Source: a virus. From it: DNA of 41,342 nucleotides. The stretch's first letter is position 1. Each line of letters opens with the position of its first letter. Below, piece after piece: positions 9,001-17,041 of this stretch. The notes beneath the pieces were generated by a model. That model was not told the DNA's origin. It saw only the letters and a program-made list of their open reading frames with translations, and ran no database searches. The position numbers were made by a program, and so were the translations under genes. The stretch is taken from the IMG/VR virus record IMGVR_UViG_3300025000_000210, positions 1 to 41,342 of that record, one strand, 5' to 3'.

Positions 9001-11844
9001 TCTTAAAGTTACAGAAGGGTCGTTTCCACCATTTTTTAATGTTTCAATTAAAGATAAATAATTATCCGAAAAATTATTTATAACATCATTAGATAGTTTT
9101 AATGACTCCAACTCATACTTAACTGTTGATGTTAATCCTTGGTCATAAGTTGATTTAACTTCATTTAATTTACTCTGAGTAGTAGAAATCTTTTCACTAA
9201 CTGCATCAAATTTTTCATACCAACCTACTAAATATGATTCTTTAACATCTTCAGACATACTAGTATTGGTTTTTACATTATCTATATTGCTTTGTATATC
9301 ATTTTGCTCTTTTTTTAAATTATTTAATTCTGTTTGGGAAACAACCATTGACTGTATCCAAGTTGATTGATTTTGATAAAATTGAGAAGAAAGACGATTA
9401 GTTTCTAAATCTATTTCTTCTTTCTTTTTATCAAGGAAATTACTCAATTTTGAATCAACATTAATAATTGCCTGACCTTCTAATGTATAACCACTAACAA
9501 GAGATGGGAATAATTGAGCTAACTGTTGTTGTATCTCAATAATTTTTTGTTTTTGATCAACTGTTTTATCAGTTACGCCAGATAATTTACCGTATGCATC
9601 TACTAATTCTTTTGCTTTAGAATAATCTGTACTAATATTGCTTAAATTACTCAATATATCTTTGAAAGATTGAGATTGTTCTTCCATAGATTCTTTAGAT
9701 TTACCTAAATGCTCTACTAATTTTTGAACCAATGTAATTACGCCTGTAATTGCCAAACTTAATCCCAATGTCATAGTTGCTTGTAATGCAATTACAGAAA
9801 TTCTTGTTGAGGTTAATCCTGCTCTTAAAAAAGCCAATGCCCCAGAAAAACCCCTAACCCCACCAGTCGCAGTTAACCACAAAACAGGAATTGATCGCAA
9901 TAAACCATATTGTTTAACCTTTAACCTTATTGTTTCATAAACAGATGTTCTAAGAGCACTAGAGAATATCAATATCGCAGTTGTACTTGCTCCTGCTAAT
10001 GCTGGTATGCCTCCAAAAATTGAAGAAACACCATTTAGTAAACTAACTAAACCACCAAGAACGCCGATTCCACCTTTAAGTAAATCAGAAGAGAAAAATA
10101 ATTTGTAAAGTTCTTCAAGACTGACTTGAAATTGTTTAACCTTGGCCTCTACTGAAGTTAAGTATACTTCATTTTCCTTTGCACTGGACCCTACGGAAGT
10201 TAATGCGTCTCCCATTGTTTTTTCAGCTTCGGAAAAGTTTTGAAGAGTGGCTGCTAAAACGTTTGCTTGGTATTTTCCACCCATATCTTCTAGAAGTTTA
10301 CTTCTACTCATGTCGTCCATGCCCATATAGACTTTTGAAAAATCCTTGAGTATATTATAGGTACTTCTAAAGCCACCATCAACATTTCTTATTTGAACTC
10401 CGACAGCATCCAAATCTGCTTCTAATTTAGGAAATACATCTTTTGATTCCTCATCTACACCCCTAAGCCTAAGTGCCAAAGTTTTAAATCCATTTCCTAC
10501 TTTTTCTGGATTTTGAACTACGGCATTTGCTGCAGTTAAAAGTGCAGTTGTTTCTTCGATTGTATTTCCGGCCTGTGCCATTACCGCAGAAGATCGTTCA
10601 TATGCACTTCCTAGCCCATCTACAGAAATACTGTGTTTATTCGACACTTCATTCATAATATCGATTACTTTCGAGCTTTCACTTACCTGAAGATCAAAAC
10701 CTTTTAATGTTGAAATTAAATATTGAGTTGCTTTATCAACATTTTCAATATCTCCTACGTTTTGCATAATTAAAGCTTCTTTTGCAAGTTCTTTTGCTTC
10801 TCTTAATGTATAACCCATTTTTGCAAAATTCGTAGTAGCTTTTATTACTTCAATAGTTGTTCTGGCAAGAGATTTACCTAAATTAGAAGAATCACTTTCA
10901 AACTCTTTGTAGGCCATGTCTGTCTCGTTAGTAACCTTTTTTAAATTTATCATGGCAGAATCTAAATCCTTGATAAAAACCACTGCAGATTTTATTTGGG
11001 AAATAGTTCCAAAAATTAAATTTCCCATCCCAAGCCACGTAAGCATTTTAAATGCTACAAGTTTTAGACTTTCTCCTAGAGACATCGCATTTCTATTTAC
11101 GGTATTTATACCATTGGCAATAGCAGTTGTATTTAAACTATTAAATTCTGCTCTTAATAACCCTACATTTCTTCGTAGATTTTCTGTTGTTGGAGTTAAT
11201 TGATTTAATCTAGTTCTTAAATTGTTTAACTCGTCTACATTGTATAATCCAGTTCTTTGAGTTTCAAATCTACTCATTGAAGAGTTTAAATTCATTTGTT
11301 GTATTCTTAGATAATGTTCTAAAGAATCAGCATTGCTCTGTATTTGTGCATTTAGTCTTTGGCGTAATTGTAATTCTCTTTCAATATTAACATTAGAATT
11401 ATCGCTATTTTTCATATTTGTTCTTGAAAGTCTTTGAGTTAGTTCATCCCATTGCAATGTATATCTTTTAATAGCACCACTTGCTGTATCAACTTTTAAA
11501 CTTACCTTACCAAATTCGTCATATACTACAGATGTTTGGCCTTTGAACTTTTGAAAAGTAGAAACTAAATTATTTATTGTTCCAATATATTTCTGTGCTT
11601 CTTGATTTGGATTATCAAGATTAAACATTGGGGCTTTTATTGCATTAAGTTCTTTTGCAGCAGATTTGGAAAGTTGACTTAATCTTTCTAACCCCTTCAA
11701 TGTATTTTCATTAAGATTTAAATTTATATTTAATTTGTGATTTGCCGTTATATATTTCTGTATATCTTGAATCTGTTTAGTCAAGTCTTGTGGTGTCCAC
11801 GATATTTTAATTTTTATTCCAAACATATCATCATTACTAGCCAA
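6067..11844 (-). CDS. Tail tape measure protein with internal lytic transglycosylase (SLT) domain
   Basis: About 1925 aa, the longest gene in the window; its length sets the tail length (about 0.15 nm per residue, so near 290 nm if the usual rule holds). The N-terminal third has the TMP core signature: helices with AKMGYTLREAKELAKEAL, GLGSAYERSSAVMAQAG and NGFKTLALRLRGV. Hydrophobic segments occur around residues 640-760. Residues ~1235-1357 are a canonical SLT domain: LIKQESGF with the catalytic Glu, GAVGLTQLMPSTA, SLALAAYNAGPGAV and PPYAETQNYVKTVL, which would cut peptidoglycan during DNA entry. Long coiled coils follow, and a tail-hub-binding C-terminus with a SHPGGLAKISELGPELVTTP motif. 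I choose TTG 11844 (spacing 8 from AGAGG) rather than GTG 11853, which abuts the ribosome binding site. Confidence 0.95.
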   Translation of the reverse strand: MASNDDMFGIKIKISWTPQDLTKQIQDIQKYITANHKLNINLNLNENTLKGLERLSQLSKSAAKELNAIKAPMFNLDNPNQEAQKYIGTINNLVSTFQKFKGQTSVVYDEFGKVSLKVDTASGAIKRYTLQWDELTQRLSRTNMKNSDNSNVNIERELQLRQRLNAQIQSNADSLEHYLRIQQMNLNSSMSRFETQRTGLYNVDELNNLRTRLNQLTPTTENLRRNVGLLRAEFNSLNTTAIANGINTVNRNAMSLGESLKLVAFKMLTWLGMGNLIFGTISQIKSAVVFIKDLDSAMINLKKVTNETDMAYKEFESDSSNLGKSLARTTIEVIKATTNFAKMGYTLREAKELAKEALIMQNVGDIENVDKATQYLISTLKGFDLQVSESSKVIDIMNEVSNKHSISVDGLGSAYERSSAVMAQAGNTIEETTALLTAANAVVQNPEKVGNGFKTLALRLRGVDEESKDVFPKLEADLDAVGVQIRNVDGGFRSTYNILKDFSKVYMGMDDMSRSKLLEDMGGKYQANVLAATLQNFSEAEKTMGDALTSVGSSAKENEVYLTSVEAKVKQFQVSLEELYKLFFSSDLLKGGIGVLGGLVSLLNGVSSIFGGIPALAGASTTAILIFSSALRTSVYETIRLKVKQYGLLRSIPVLWLTATGGVRGFSGALAFLRAGLTSTRISVIALQATMTLGLSLAITGVITLVQKLVEHLGKSKESMEEQSQSFKDILSNLSNISTDYSKAKELVDAYGKLSGVTDKTVDQKQKIIEIQQQLAQLFPSLVSGYTLEGQAIINVDSKLSNFLDKKKEEIDLETNRLSSQFYQNQSTWIQSMVVSQTELNNLKKEQNDIQSNIDNVKTNTSMSEDVKESYLVGWYEKFDAVSEKISTTQSKLNEVKSTYDQGLTSTVKYELESLKLSNDVINNFSDNYLSLIETLKNGGNDPSVTLRGIFESIKKDTNIQNVFRNWTDAQNKYKEGTIKATEVEKLHKKAIDDLTESLKKSNPELKPEVIDSIAQSFILLGNTTSKVNNSILNISKTLDDVNESTEKYLDNSKDLASTVAKMNDGHKMTTEELYKLIKAHPELASAMVKENGLYTIQKSAIEKVMEANDKAFKKKIEQNKKELEDSENLLKKKLYFFGEEVGGLKSVAEMRAKSEEQFNGASSLADPETRAIRQKNSSILDEMQSIEDALKGIDVSKQITPKDLIASANPDLNKTSKEIFENVTGPYAELIRASAKQNGISATLLDALIKQESGFRAKIVSPSGAVGLTQLMPSTAKSFGVSNSYDPAQNIEGGAKYLKQQLDKFGGDISLALAAYNAGPGAVTKYGNKIPPYAETQNYVKTVLGDYNARKSNETAVAEIGDKKISDPSYTSPIDALIAEANAQSLLTAERNKSLQSEIDQAKSSKDYSLVLSKSTELMKNQSLELQQLSTARDKINALKDTSIATSPFGDTSRWYNDANEASTQYVSELNAQTAEVQKQMESTFTTMQKLRKGWQDNKKSADDLIISQKNLKQSLQDIISTQADEAVAAFKQSLENQKKLEDEAYDIKIKKMDTAHQKVLDNLDEELKAQEDSINAQIKAIDKLADAEDYNKNLKKSQGEAQGLQNQINYLSLDTSNEGKARTAELQAQLDEKNSSIDDMQSDHTNDLRKQNLQDQLDSIKKVFDAQKKSENDAYELKKQKYSDEKKIADDNYTAMMASEQTFADLRKAIIDGNIVDIQTALTKFSDDYTKDLTTKANQIDASFKNIIDTINQIKSASDSIPSLDGYANGTKSHPGGLAKISELGPELVTTPDGHSFLSGNNGPEIVNLPKDSEVLPADLTKKMLNKSSIPSYATGIGNISSNGILSDILSKVDISNLLNSVSLPSFSVPQFQAPQLANNISTSTTNNLNPVFNITVPKGTTRSQVKEIADGVFKEFSKMIKK

Positions 11845-11879
11845 ATTATTCACCTCTCTTTATTTTAGGGCATAAAAAT

Positions 11880-11902
11880 ACCCTCTTTAATAAAAAGAGG
11901 GA
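11880..11902 (-). terminator. Terminator between lipoprotein and tape measure genes
   Basis: CCCTCTTT / AAAGAGGG hairpin followed by TATTTTTAT on the minus strand. It ends the lipoprotein transcript and would also stop late transcription into the tape measure gene unless read through. Confidence 0.8.
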
Positions 11903-11921
11903 GTTTAATATAAATTTTTAC

Positions 11922-12314
11922 TTATTTAACCCCTATGAGTCCACCTTCATAATAGTAAAGTAATTGCTTAGAAGAATTTGATTTTACATAAACATTTACT
12001 GCACTTTGATCAAATTCTCTTATAGTCAAACTAAAGTATTCTGCCATTTTGTTTAGCAAATCTTTCTTTTGTTGATAAGTCCCCACTTTCATTGCGTCTG
12101 TAACATATAATGTCAATGTATGATTATCTTTACTAAGTTCATAATCAATTACGTCATTAGTTGCTGATGTTAATTCTTTCAAATCTTTTTCTATTTTATC
12201 TTGCGTCACTGTAGGATTATAATTTGACTTTGCTGAAGTTTTGTCCCCACAGCCACCTACTATAGACAATAAGAAAACAACAATTAAGTAAATTAAATAT
12301 CTACTTTTTATCAA
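11922..12314 (-). CDS. Small secreted lipoprotein, possible superinfection-exclusion moron
   Basis: 130 aa. With the TTG at 12314 (9 nt after AAAGGAGG) the protein begins MIKSRYLIYLIVVFLLSIVG then GC: a classic signal peptide II with lipobox VGGC and lipidated Cys22. The GTG at 12323 abuts the ribosome binding site and is unlikely. The mature part (~108 aa) is hydrophilic alpha/beta with an N-terminal Ser/Lys/Asn linker, as for proteins anchored on the outer face of the membrane. It has its own extended -10 promoter (12349..12377) and terminator (11880..11902), so it is an independent unit inside the late operon. Phage-encoded lipoproteins such as Ltp of Streptococcus phage TP-J34 block DNA entry by acting on the incoming tape measure protein; the position beside the tape measure gene makes that role attractive here, but it is inference from context. 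No homology to Ltp was recognised by eye. Confidence 0.75.
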   Translation of the reverse strand: MIKSRYLIYLIVVFLLSIVGGCGDKTSAKSNYNPTVTQDKIEKDLKELTSATNDVIDYELSKDNHTLTLYVTDAMKVGTYQQKKDLLNKMAEYFSLTIREFDQSAVNVYVKSNSSKQLLYYYEGGLIGVK

Positions 12315-12348
12315 TTGATTCACCCTCCTTTGATTTAATTATAAGGTT

Positions 12349-12377
12349 ATTATACCAGAAACAAAAGGAAATTATAA
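12349..12377 (-). promoter_or_regulatory. SigA-type promoter for the lipoprotein gene
   Basis: -35 TTATAA at 12372..12377, 17-nt spacer, -10 TATAAT at 12349..12354 with an extended TG motif (TGGTATAAT). The leader to the TTG start is about 30 nt. Confidence 0.6.
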
Positions 12378-12388
12378 CTAAAATATTA

Positions 12389-12847
12389 TTATCTGTAATT
12401 TTTATTTGTAATAATTGTTGTTACGGCTCTTTTGAATTTAATATTCACTTTTTGTTTTATTTTTTCTGCTGTTTCTTCTAACCATCTACGATCTCCTGGA
12501 TAATCATGAAAATAATCATTTGTTCCTTCATAACCAGATTGAGTATGACCAAAATAGAGTAGAGGAGGTACATAAGTACCATCCCCATCTACAACACTTT
12601 TATGACTCATTAAATTTTCATCAAAGAATATTCTCATTTCAATACTGAAACCATTTACAATAAGTTCACTTCTAATGGAATTTAAAAACTGAAAAGTTCT
12701 CTCATATTCCTTTGGATCATATGCTTGGTAGTGATATTTTAATACAGCATCTCTAAGGTCTTGTGTTGCTTCTGCCTCTATATCTTTTACCATTGAAAGA
12801 AAAGCAGTTGAATTTAGCATTTTGCTAATCTTATCAGATATTCCCAA
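12389..12847 (-). CDS. Tail assembly/minor structural protein, HK97 gp10-like candidate
   Basis: 152 aa, starting at TTG 12847, which lies 7 nt after GAGGAG and 14 nt inside the end of the upstream chaperone-like gene, so the two are translationally coupled. Residues ~20-60 (IEAEATQDLRDAVLKYHY, YDPKEYERTFQFLNSI) match a pattern common in phage proteins of the gp10/tail-completion group, in which a conserved Y..P..Y.RT segment occurs early. The C-terminus is basic (INVKFKRAV-like end, TTIITNKNYR). Function is not certain; alternatives are a second half of the tail assembly chaperone or a small virion protein. There is no slippery heptamer in the overlap, so a programmed frameshift fusion is not supported. 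Confidence 0.5.
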   Translation of the reverse strand: MGISDKISKMLNSTAFLSMVKDIEAEATQDLRDAVLKYHYQAYDPKEYERTFQFLNSIRSELIVNGFSIEMRIFFDENLMSHKSVVDGDGTYVPPLLYFGHTQSGYEGTNDYFHDYPGDRRWLEETAEKIKQKVNIKFKRAVTTIITNKNYR

Positions 12848-13313
12848 TTGGAATCTCCTCTTGCTCTAATCCAAAATTTTGTTGTTGTTTCATTAGTTCT
12901 AATACTTGAGGCATATTTTTAAACGAATCATTAATCCAAGTTTGAACCTTTTCTACTTCTTCTTGAGGTAACGCTAAGAAAATCTCATTTAAAACTTCTG
13001 CATTAATTAATTCCTGAATATATGCAATTAACTCTAATCCATCTTCAGGCAAGGGTATATTTGTCATATATTTTATTAATAAGATTTGAAAGAGAAAGAT
13101 GTCATTTGAAGTTATATCAACGTCTGCTCCGCTTTCAATTAATTGCTCGGTAATTGTAATATAGTCACCTAAGAGTTTTGACGCATCTGTTTTTTTAAAA
13201 TATTTATTTACAATTATTTCATATTTTCCATCTTTTATTTGAACTGTCATTTTCTCATTAAATTTTGCATTATCCTTTTTAATTGCAGATAGAGTTAATT
13301 TTTTACTTGCCAT
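12834..13313 (-). CDS. Tail assembly chaperone (gpG-like)
   Basis: 159 aa from ATG 13313 (MASKKLTLSAIKKDN), 8 nt after GAAGGA. The size, the small N-terminal beta part (KMTVQIKDGKYEIIVNKYF), the helical acidic C-terminal half and the place upstream of the tape measure gene fit the chaperones that coat the tape measure protein before tube polymerisation (XkdN/gpG group). It is separated from the tail tube gene by ~14 kb of unrelated genes, whereas these genes are normally adjacent. A mobile endonuclease gene ends 24 nt upstream. Confidence 0.6.
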   Translation of the reverse strand: MASKKLTLSAIKKDNAKFNEKMTVQIKDGKYEIIVNKYFKKTDASKLLGDYITITEQLIESGADVDITSNDIFLFQILLIKYMTNIPLPEDGLELIAYIQELINAEVLNEIFLALPQEEVEKVQTWINDSFKNMPQVLELMKQQQNFGLEQEEIPIGNI

Positions 13314-13337
13314 GTTTATATTCCTTCTTTCATTCAT

Positions 13338-15914
13338 TTATTTATTACCTTTATATCCATTTGCATTCTCTCCAACTAAATGTAACGATTGCCACTTACC
13401 TTGGCATTCTCTAGAACACACTACTGACTCAGATTGAGATGGAACTGCCTGATAATCTATTCCACAAATTTCACATACTTTGTCAATCTTAGTAGATACT
13501 CTATTTTCCTTCATCCACTTATCAGAACATTCATGAGAGCAGAAATGATTTTTTGATTTATCATATTGACTTTGTGTTCTGCTTATTTCCTTTCCACAAC
13601 ATTCACAATTTAATTTAATTCTATCTCTTTTGGATAATTGACTGCATTCTGGAGAGCAAAATTTATCCTTGCCACTTATAATTCTGTTCATGGGTAAAGT
13701 GAATTCTTCACCGCATTGTAAACATATTTTCTGTGCTCTTAATGTAGTAACACAACCTATTAATTTCATATATTCACATATATCCTTTAATGGTATATTT
13801 AATATCTCCTCCAATTCATTTAAATACTCAATCCTCTTATATAGAACATTATTTAAAATTATATCTGCTATTTCTTCTGTCCATATTTCAGAATACAACA
13901 TATCATGAGTAGTTTTATATGTACAAACTTTGCACAAACCATTCTTATGAGGTATATTATTACCACAAACATTGCATAGTTGTTTTGATTTTGATCTCTT
14001 TGCTCCATAATAAGCTGTATTACATTTATTTGAACAAAAATGATGACCTACTCTATCATACTGTGTTAACATACAAGATGTTTCCGTGCCACAATATTCA
14101 CAATTATATGTAATATGTTTTTCTGGTTGATATGTACTTCTAGCCTCCCTGACAGACAGATCGATTATCTTATTTAGGTCTTCAATATCATAGTCCATAT
14201 ATGGAATTTCAATATTTTCGTTTATTGTTAAAACGCCATCATTTAGATGATAATTAAAACTATGATAATTATCTAATACACCACTATTGTCTATGTATAA
14301 TGTTGTCAGTTCTCTACATAATTCTCTATCATTATTTATATCATATTCCCAAAGATACAATATATCTATATCATCATAATACTTTTTAATATATGTTTTC
14401 TTTGCTTTATCTTTACTAATACCAGTTGCTTGAGAAAGATAATTTATTTTATCAAATATTCGATGATCCGTATGCCAAAAACTCCCCATTACTTCAATCA
14501 TCAGATTAGATTTATTCAAATAATTATCAATGGCATAATATTTACAATTATACTCATTTTCATTTTCTACGTTTAACTCCTTCAATATGTCATTAACTAT
14601 CAATTGAGGTTTTGTATCAGTGTGAGAAAACACGCCATCTGACAACCTATTAACCATTTCTATTCTCATAAATTCTTTCCACTCAGGAGTTTGAGAAAAC
14701 ACATTAGTATAATGTGCGCGAGCACAATCTTTACTGCAAAAATGATTTTTAGACCTATTGTAACTATTCTCAGTTTCATCAAACTCTGTTTTACACCAAT
14801 CACATGTTACTTTTAATCTTTCAACCCATTTAGCATTGTTTTCTCCTGTAAAATAGTCACCTACGCATTTATTGCTACAAAATCTCCTATCTTTTGCTTC
14901 GCATTCTCTTACTTCGTACTCAGTCCCACAATTCTCACAAATTTTAACTACTAAATCTTTTGTTCTTTCTATAGCAAGATATTTAGAAGAACATTCATGG
15001 CAACAAAAGTAGTTTTCTTGTCCTTTTCTTGGAGTTTTATTAAATTTACCACCACACCATTTACATAACATTTCTATTTCTTCCGATTGTCCTATATCAT
15101 AGCATTCTTTACTGCAATAATGATCAACATTATATTCCATCTGAGAAAATATTCTAAATACGTCTATTCCACAAATAGGACATTTGAATTCTAATTTTAT
15201 TGATTTTCCCCCAATATTAATCAACTTAATAAAAGGAATCAAAAAATCTAATTCTATATTTATTAATAAGGATAATTTATTTATTGAATCTACTTTATTA
15301 TTTAATATATTATCAAAGATTATATTAACAATATCTTCTGTAAAAATATCATCATAAATTATATCTCTTTTAGATAAAGCGTCACATACTTTACAAGTAG
15401 TTTTGTATTTTGTTTCAGTATCTTTACTAAACTCATCAAAATGTTTTTCTTGATTGCATTTTCCACACTTTTGATGATGCTCTTTACATCCATAAGAATT
15501 GCTTTGAAAAATGTCGTGACATTCTTGACCACAGAAATAATTAGTTCTTTTAAGATATTCAGAAATTTTATAAGTAGCAGGTTTATAGCATACATCACAT
15601 TCTTTATTTACTGGTAATTTTATATTTCTAATATTTAATAATTGTATTGCTAAAAGTATTTCTCTTAATGGTTTATTTAATATAGTTTCAAATTCATTCA
15701 TAAATTTTACTTTTTCATTTAATATATTGTCTAGGATAATCATATTTTCCTCTTTGGATAATTCATTTATGGTGTTCAAATCTTCATGTTTACTAGACCA
15801 TACACAGATTTTACATGTTGTCTTTTCTGTATGTTTATAATACTCACCAACTGGTTTCTCCTTGCCACAAACTTTACAAACCTTTGTCTCAACACTTGTC
15901 TTAACATTTTCCAT
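13338..15914 (-). CDS. Giant zinc-finger homing-endonuclease-like protein
   Basis: 858 aa from ATG 15914 (MENVKTSVETK); the frame is open for another 70 codons upstream, but that part overlaps the structured leader and has no ribosome binding site. About a dozen Cys-rich modules of the type CxxC...F...(Y/H)FCSxxC occur along the chain, e.g. CDWCKTEF...NHFCSKDC and CENCGTEYEV...RRFCSNKC. A ~45-residue helical module (DNILNxKV...INELxxLLNIxLxxI) appears three times. Residues ~455-580 are a different fold, with LIVNDILKEL, LMIEVMGSFWHTDHR and DILYLWEYDIN, read as a PD-(D/E)XK/Vsr-like nuclease core. The layout (nuclease embedded between many small DNA-reading fingers) suggests a site-specific mobile endonuclease with a very long recognition site. 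It forms the left border of the early gene block, just upstream of the tail chaperone. Confidence 0.75.
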   Translation of the reverse strand: MENVKTSVETKVCKVCGKEKPVGEYYKHTEKTTCKICVWSSKHEDLNTINELSKEENMIILDNILNEKVKFMNEFETILNKPLREILLAIQLLNIRNIKLPVNKECDVCYKPATYKISEYLKRTNYFCGQECHDIFQSNSYGCKEHHQKCGKCNQEKHFDEFSKDTETKYKTTCKVCDALSKRDIIYDDIFTEDIVNIIFDNILNNKVDSINKLSLLINIELDFLIPFIKLINIGGKSIKLEFKCPICGIDVFRIFSQMEYNVDHYCSKECYDIGQSEEIEMLCKWCGGKFNKTPRKGQENYFCCHECSSKYLAIERTKDLVVKICENCGTEYEVRECEAKDRRFCSNKCVGDYFTGENNAKWVERLKVTCDWCKTEFDETENSYNRSKNHFCSKDCARAHYTNVFSQTPEWKEFMRIEMVNRLSDGVFSHTDTKPQLIVNDILKELNVENENEYNCKYYAIDNYLNKSNLMIEVMGSFWHTDHRIFDKINYLSQATGISKDKAKKTYIKKYYDDIDILYLWEYDINNDRELCRELTTLYIDNSGVLDNYHSFNYHLNDGVLTINENIEIPYMDYDIEDLNKIIDLSVREARSTYQPEKHITYNCEYCGTETSCMLTQYDRVGHHFCSNKCNTAYYGAKRSKSKQLCNVCGNNIPHKNGLCKVCTYKTTHDMLYSEIWTEEIADIILNNVLYKRIEYLNELEEILNIPLKDICEYMKLIGCVTTLRAQKICLQCGEEFTLPMNRIISGKDKFCSPECSQLSKRDRIKLNCECCGKEISRTQSQYDKSKNHFCSHECSDKWMKENRVSTKIDKVCEICGIDYQAVPSQSESVVCSRECQGKWQSLHLVGENANGYKGNK

Positions 15915-15972
15915 CAATAAACATCTCGCTTTCTTATTTTGATTTTGGTATACTCGCCCATAAAAATATAAA

Positions 15973-16038
15973 ACTAGCAAGAACGATGTGCGAGTTACAT
16001 CTAATAGTGGGTAATTACTTCCACTATCTCTTGCTAGT
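15973..16038 (-). promoter_or_regulatory. Three-way-junction RNA leader upstream of the 13338..15914 gene
   Basis: 10-bp perfect outer stem with two inner hairpins, same layout and same distance to the start codon (58 nt) as the element at 5941..6002. Both have GGAAGT at the 5' side of the first inner hairpin. Confidence 0.5.
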
Positions 16039-16203
16039 AAAACTATCGAACTTAAATTTTTACACACAAAAATAGAGAGTGAACCATAGGAGTAGATCAC
16101 TCTCTCAAAAATATTTAATAGCAAATCAAAGCGTCCAATAATTTGCTAAAACTATCAAATTAAATTTAGTATAGTTCAATATGAACTCCCTTTAAATCAC
16201 AAA

Positions 16204-16231
16204 AAGAACCCACAAAAACCAGTGGATTCTT
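16204..16231 (-). terminator. Terminator after the PIN-domain gene
   Basis: AAGAATCCAC / GTGGGTTCTT stem (one G-U pair), 8-nt T-rich loop and a T-run on the minus strand, 45 nt after the PIN gene stop. Confidence 0.75.
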
Positions 16232-16276
16232 CTCTAAATCTTTAAAATATATAATATTATTCTCAAAATAAATTAC

Positions 16277-16747
16277 CTATCCAACCAACAACTCTTCATA
16301 CATCTTAATAAATTCCTGAGAACTAACTATCTTAATATCATTTTTATTATTCGTCCCTAATACATGCATACCACTTCTAAAATCATTACTGATAAGATAA
16401 TTAGCTTTTCCCTCAATTGCACACTTCAGAAACATCTCATCATAAATATCATTAATTTTTGGACATAATGTGTCTGAAGTATCAACGGATGTTGCCAAAT
16501 AAAACATTTCCGCTAATTTTTGCATAAAAGGAATTCTAGATTTGTCACTACTCATATTCTTGATAGCATACTTCTTAGCAACATAAATTAATTCTCCAAT
16601 AGTATCTTGTGAAAATAATAATCTTAGTCTATTAATAAAAATTAATTCTAAAATATAATTACAACTACCAAAATCATCTATCCAAGAGTTTAGAAATATA
16701 TTGGTATCAATAACTACCCTTGGACGTACCTTTCGTTTATTTTTCAT
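16277..16747 (-). CDS. PIN-domain endoribonuclease-like toxin
   Basis: 156 aa from ATG 16747; TTG 16762 in the same frame is an alternative. The N-terminus VVIDTNIFLNS gives the first catalytic Asp (D14), TIGEL the conserved Glu, and DEMFLKCAIEGKANYLISND the second acidic pair, the full PIN-domain quartet layout of the 'putative toxin, PIN family' (VapC-related Mg-dependent RNases). Its start overlaps the end of the small basic gene upstream (ATGA-type overlap), the usual arrangement of a toxin-antitoxin pair. Target RNA unknown. It could stabilise the prophage or act in abortive infection; neither can be decided from the sequence. Confidence 0.75.
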   Translation of the reverse strand: MKNKRKVRPRVVIDTNIFLNSWIDDFGSCNYILELIFINRLRLLFSQDTIGELIYVAKKYAIKNMSSDKSRIPFMQKLAEMFYLATSVDTSDTLCPKINDIYDEMFLKCAIEGKANYLISNDFRSGMHVLGTNNKNDIKIVSSQEFIKMYEELLVG

Positions 16748-16934
16748 ATCTTTTAATTCCAATAGACTTTCTTGCTTGTTCTGGAGTAATTCCTTTTTCT
16801 TTCATAGATTGTTGAACTATAATCTTAATGTCATTTAAACAAGTCATTGGTTTTTTATACTCGTATTTCACTAGTGATTTACACCTCACTTTCTTGCGAC
16901 GAATATTCTTTTTTGGTGTTCTTGTTCTTAACAA
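16737..16934 (-). CDS. Small basic protein, candidate antitoxin of the PIN pair
   Basis: About 65 aa if it starts at TTG 16934 (8 nt after GAGG); ATG 16958 is in the same frame but sits about where transcription would begin (TGGTAAAAT extended -10 just upstream). Residues 1-30 are Arg/Lys rich (KKNIRRKKVRCKS), the rest is a helical segment with IVQQSMKEKGITPEQARKSI, resembling a short helix-turn-helix or ribbon-type partner. It overlaps the PIN toxin gene by 11 nt. I do not recognise a named antitoxin family; the pairing is inferred from position. Confidence 0.5.
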   Translation of the reverse strand: MLRTRTPKKNIRRKKVRCKSLVKYEYKKPMTCLNDIKIIVQQSMKEKGITPEQARKSIGIKRYEK

Positions 16935-17002
16935 TACAGCACCCTCTTTCATACACATTTTACCATAAAGTGTAATGAAATGAAATAATGATATTTAAAA
17001 AG

Positions 17003-17020
17003 AGGGAGAATAAGCTCCCC
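17003..17020 (-). terminator. Terminator ending the repressor-side operon
   Basis: GGGAG / CTCCC stem with 6-nt loop, followed by CTCTTTTTA on the minus strand. It lies 22 nt after the small gene at 17042..17209. Confidence 0.65.
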
Positions 17021-17041
17021 ATAATTTTCAAACCAAAATAA

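Larger units (their letters stand above)
15915..16276 (-). promoter_or_regulatory. 362-bp gene-free stretch with four tandem hairpins
   Basis: Between the PIN gene and the giant endonuclease. In transcription order: a terminator at 16204..16231; a hairpin at 16119..16148 (TAGCAAAT / ATTTGCTA); a terminator-like hairpin at 16074..16105 (AGAGAGTGA / TCACTCTCT followed by a T-run); and a three-way-junction element at 15973..16038 with outer stem ACTAGCAAGA / TCTTGCTAGT and inner hairpins ATAGTG/CACTAT and GATGT/ACATC. The last ends 58 nt before the endonuclease ATG. No coding sequence or clear promoter seen. Four stacked hairpins imply tight insulation or antitermination control. Confidence 0.55.

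Noticed and set aside
12834-12847. Programmed frameshift joining the two tail assembly genes
   Set aside because: No slippery heptamer in or before the overlap and the downstream gene has its own TTG and strong ribosome binding site.
15914-16124. 70-codon N-terminal extension of the giant endonuclease
   Set aside because: Overlaps a perfect structured hairpin, has no ribosome binding site, and reads as low-quality protein.
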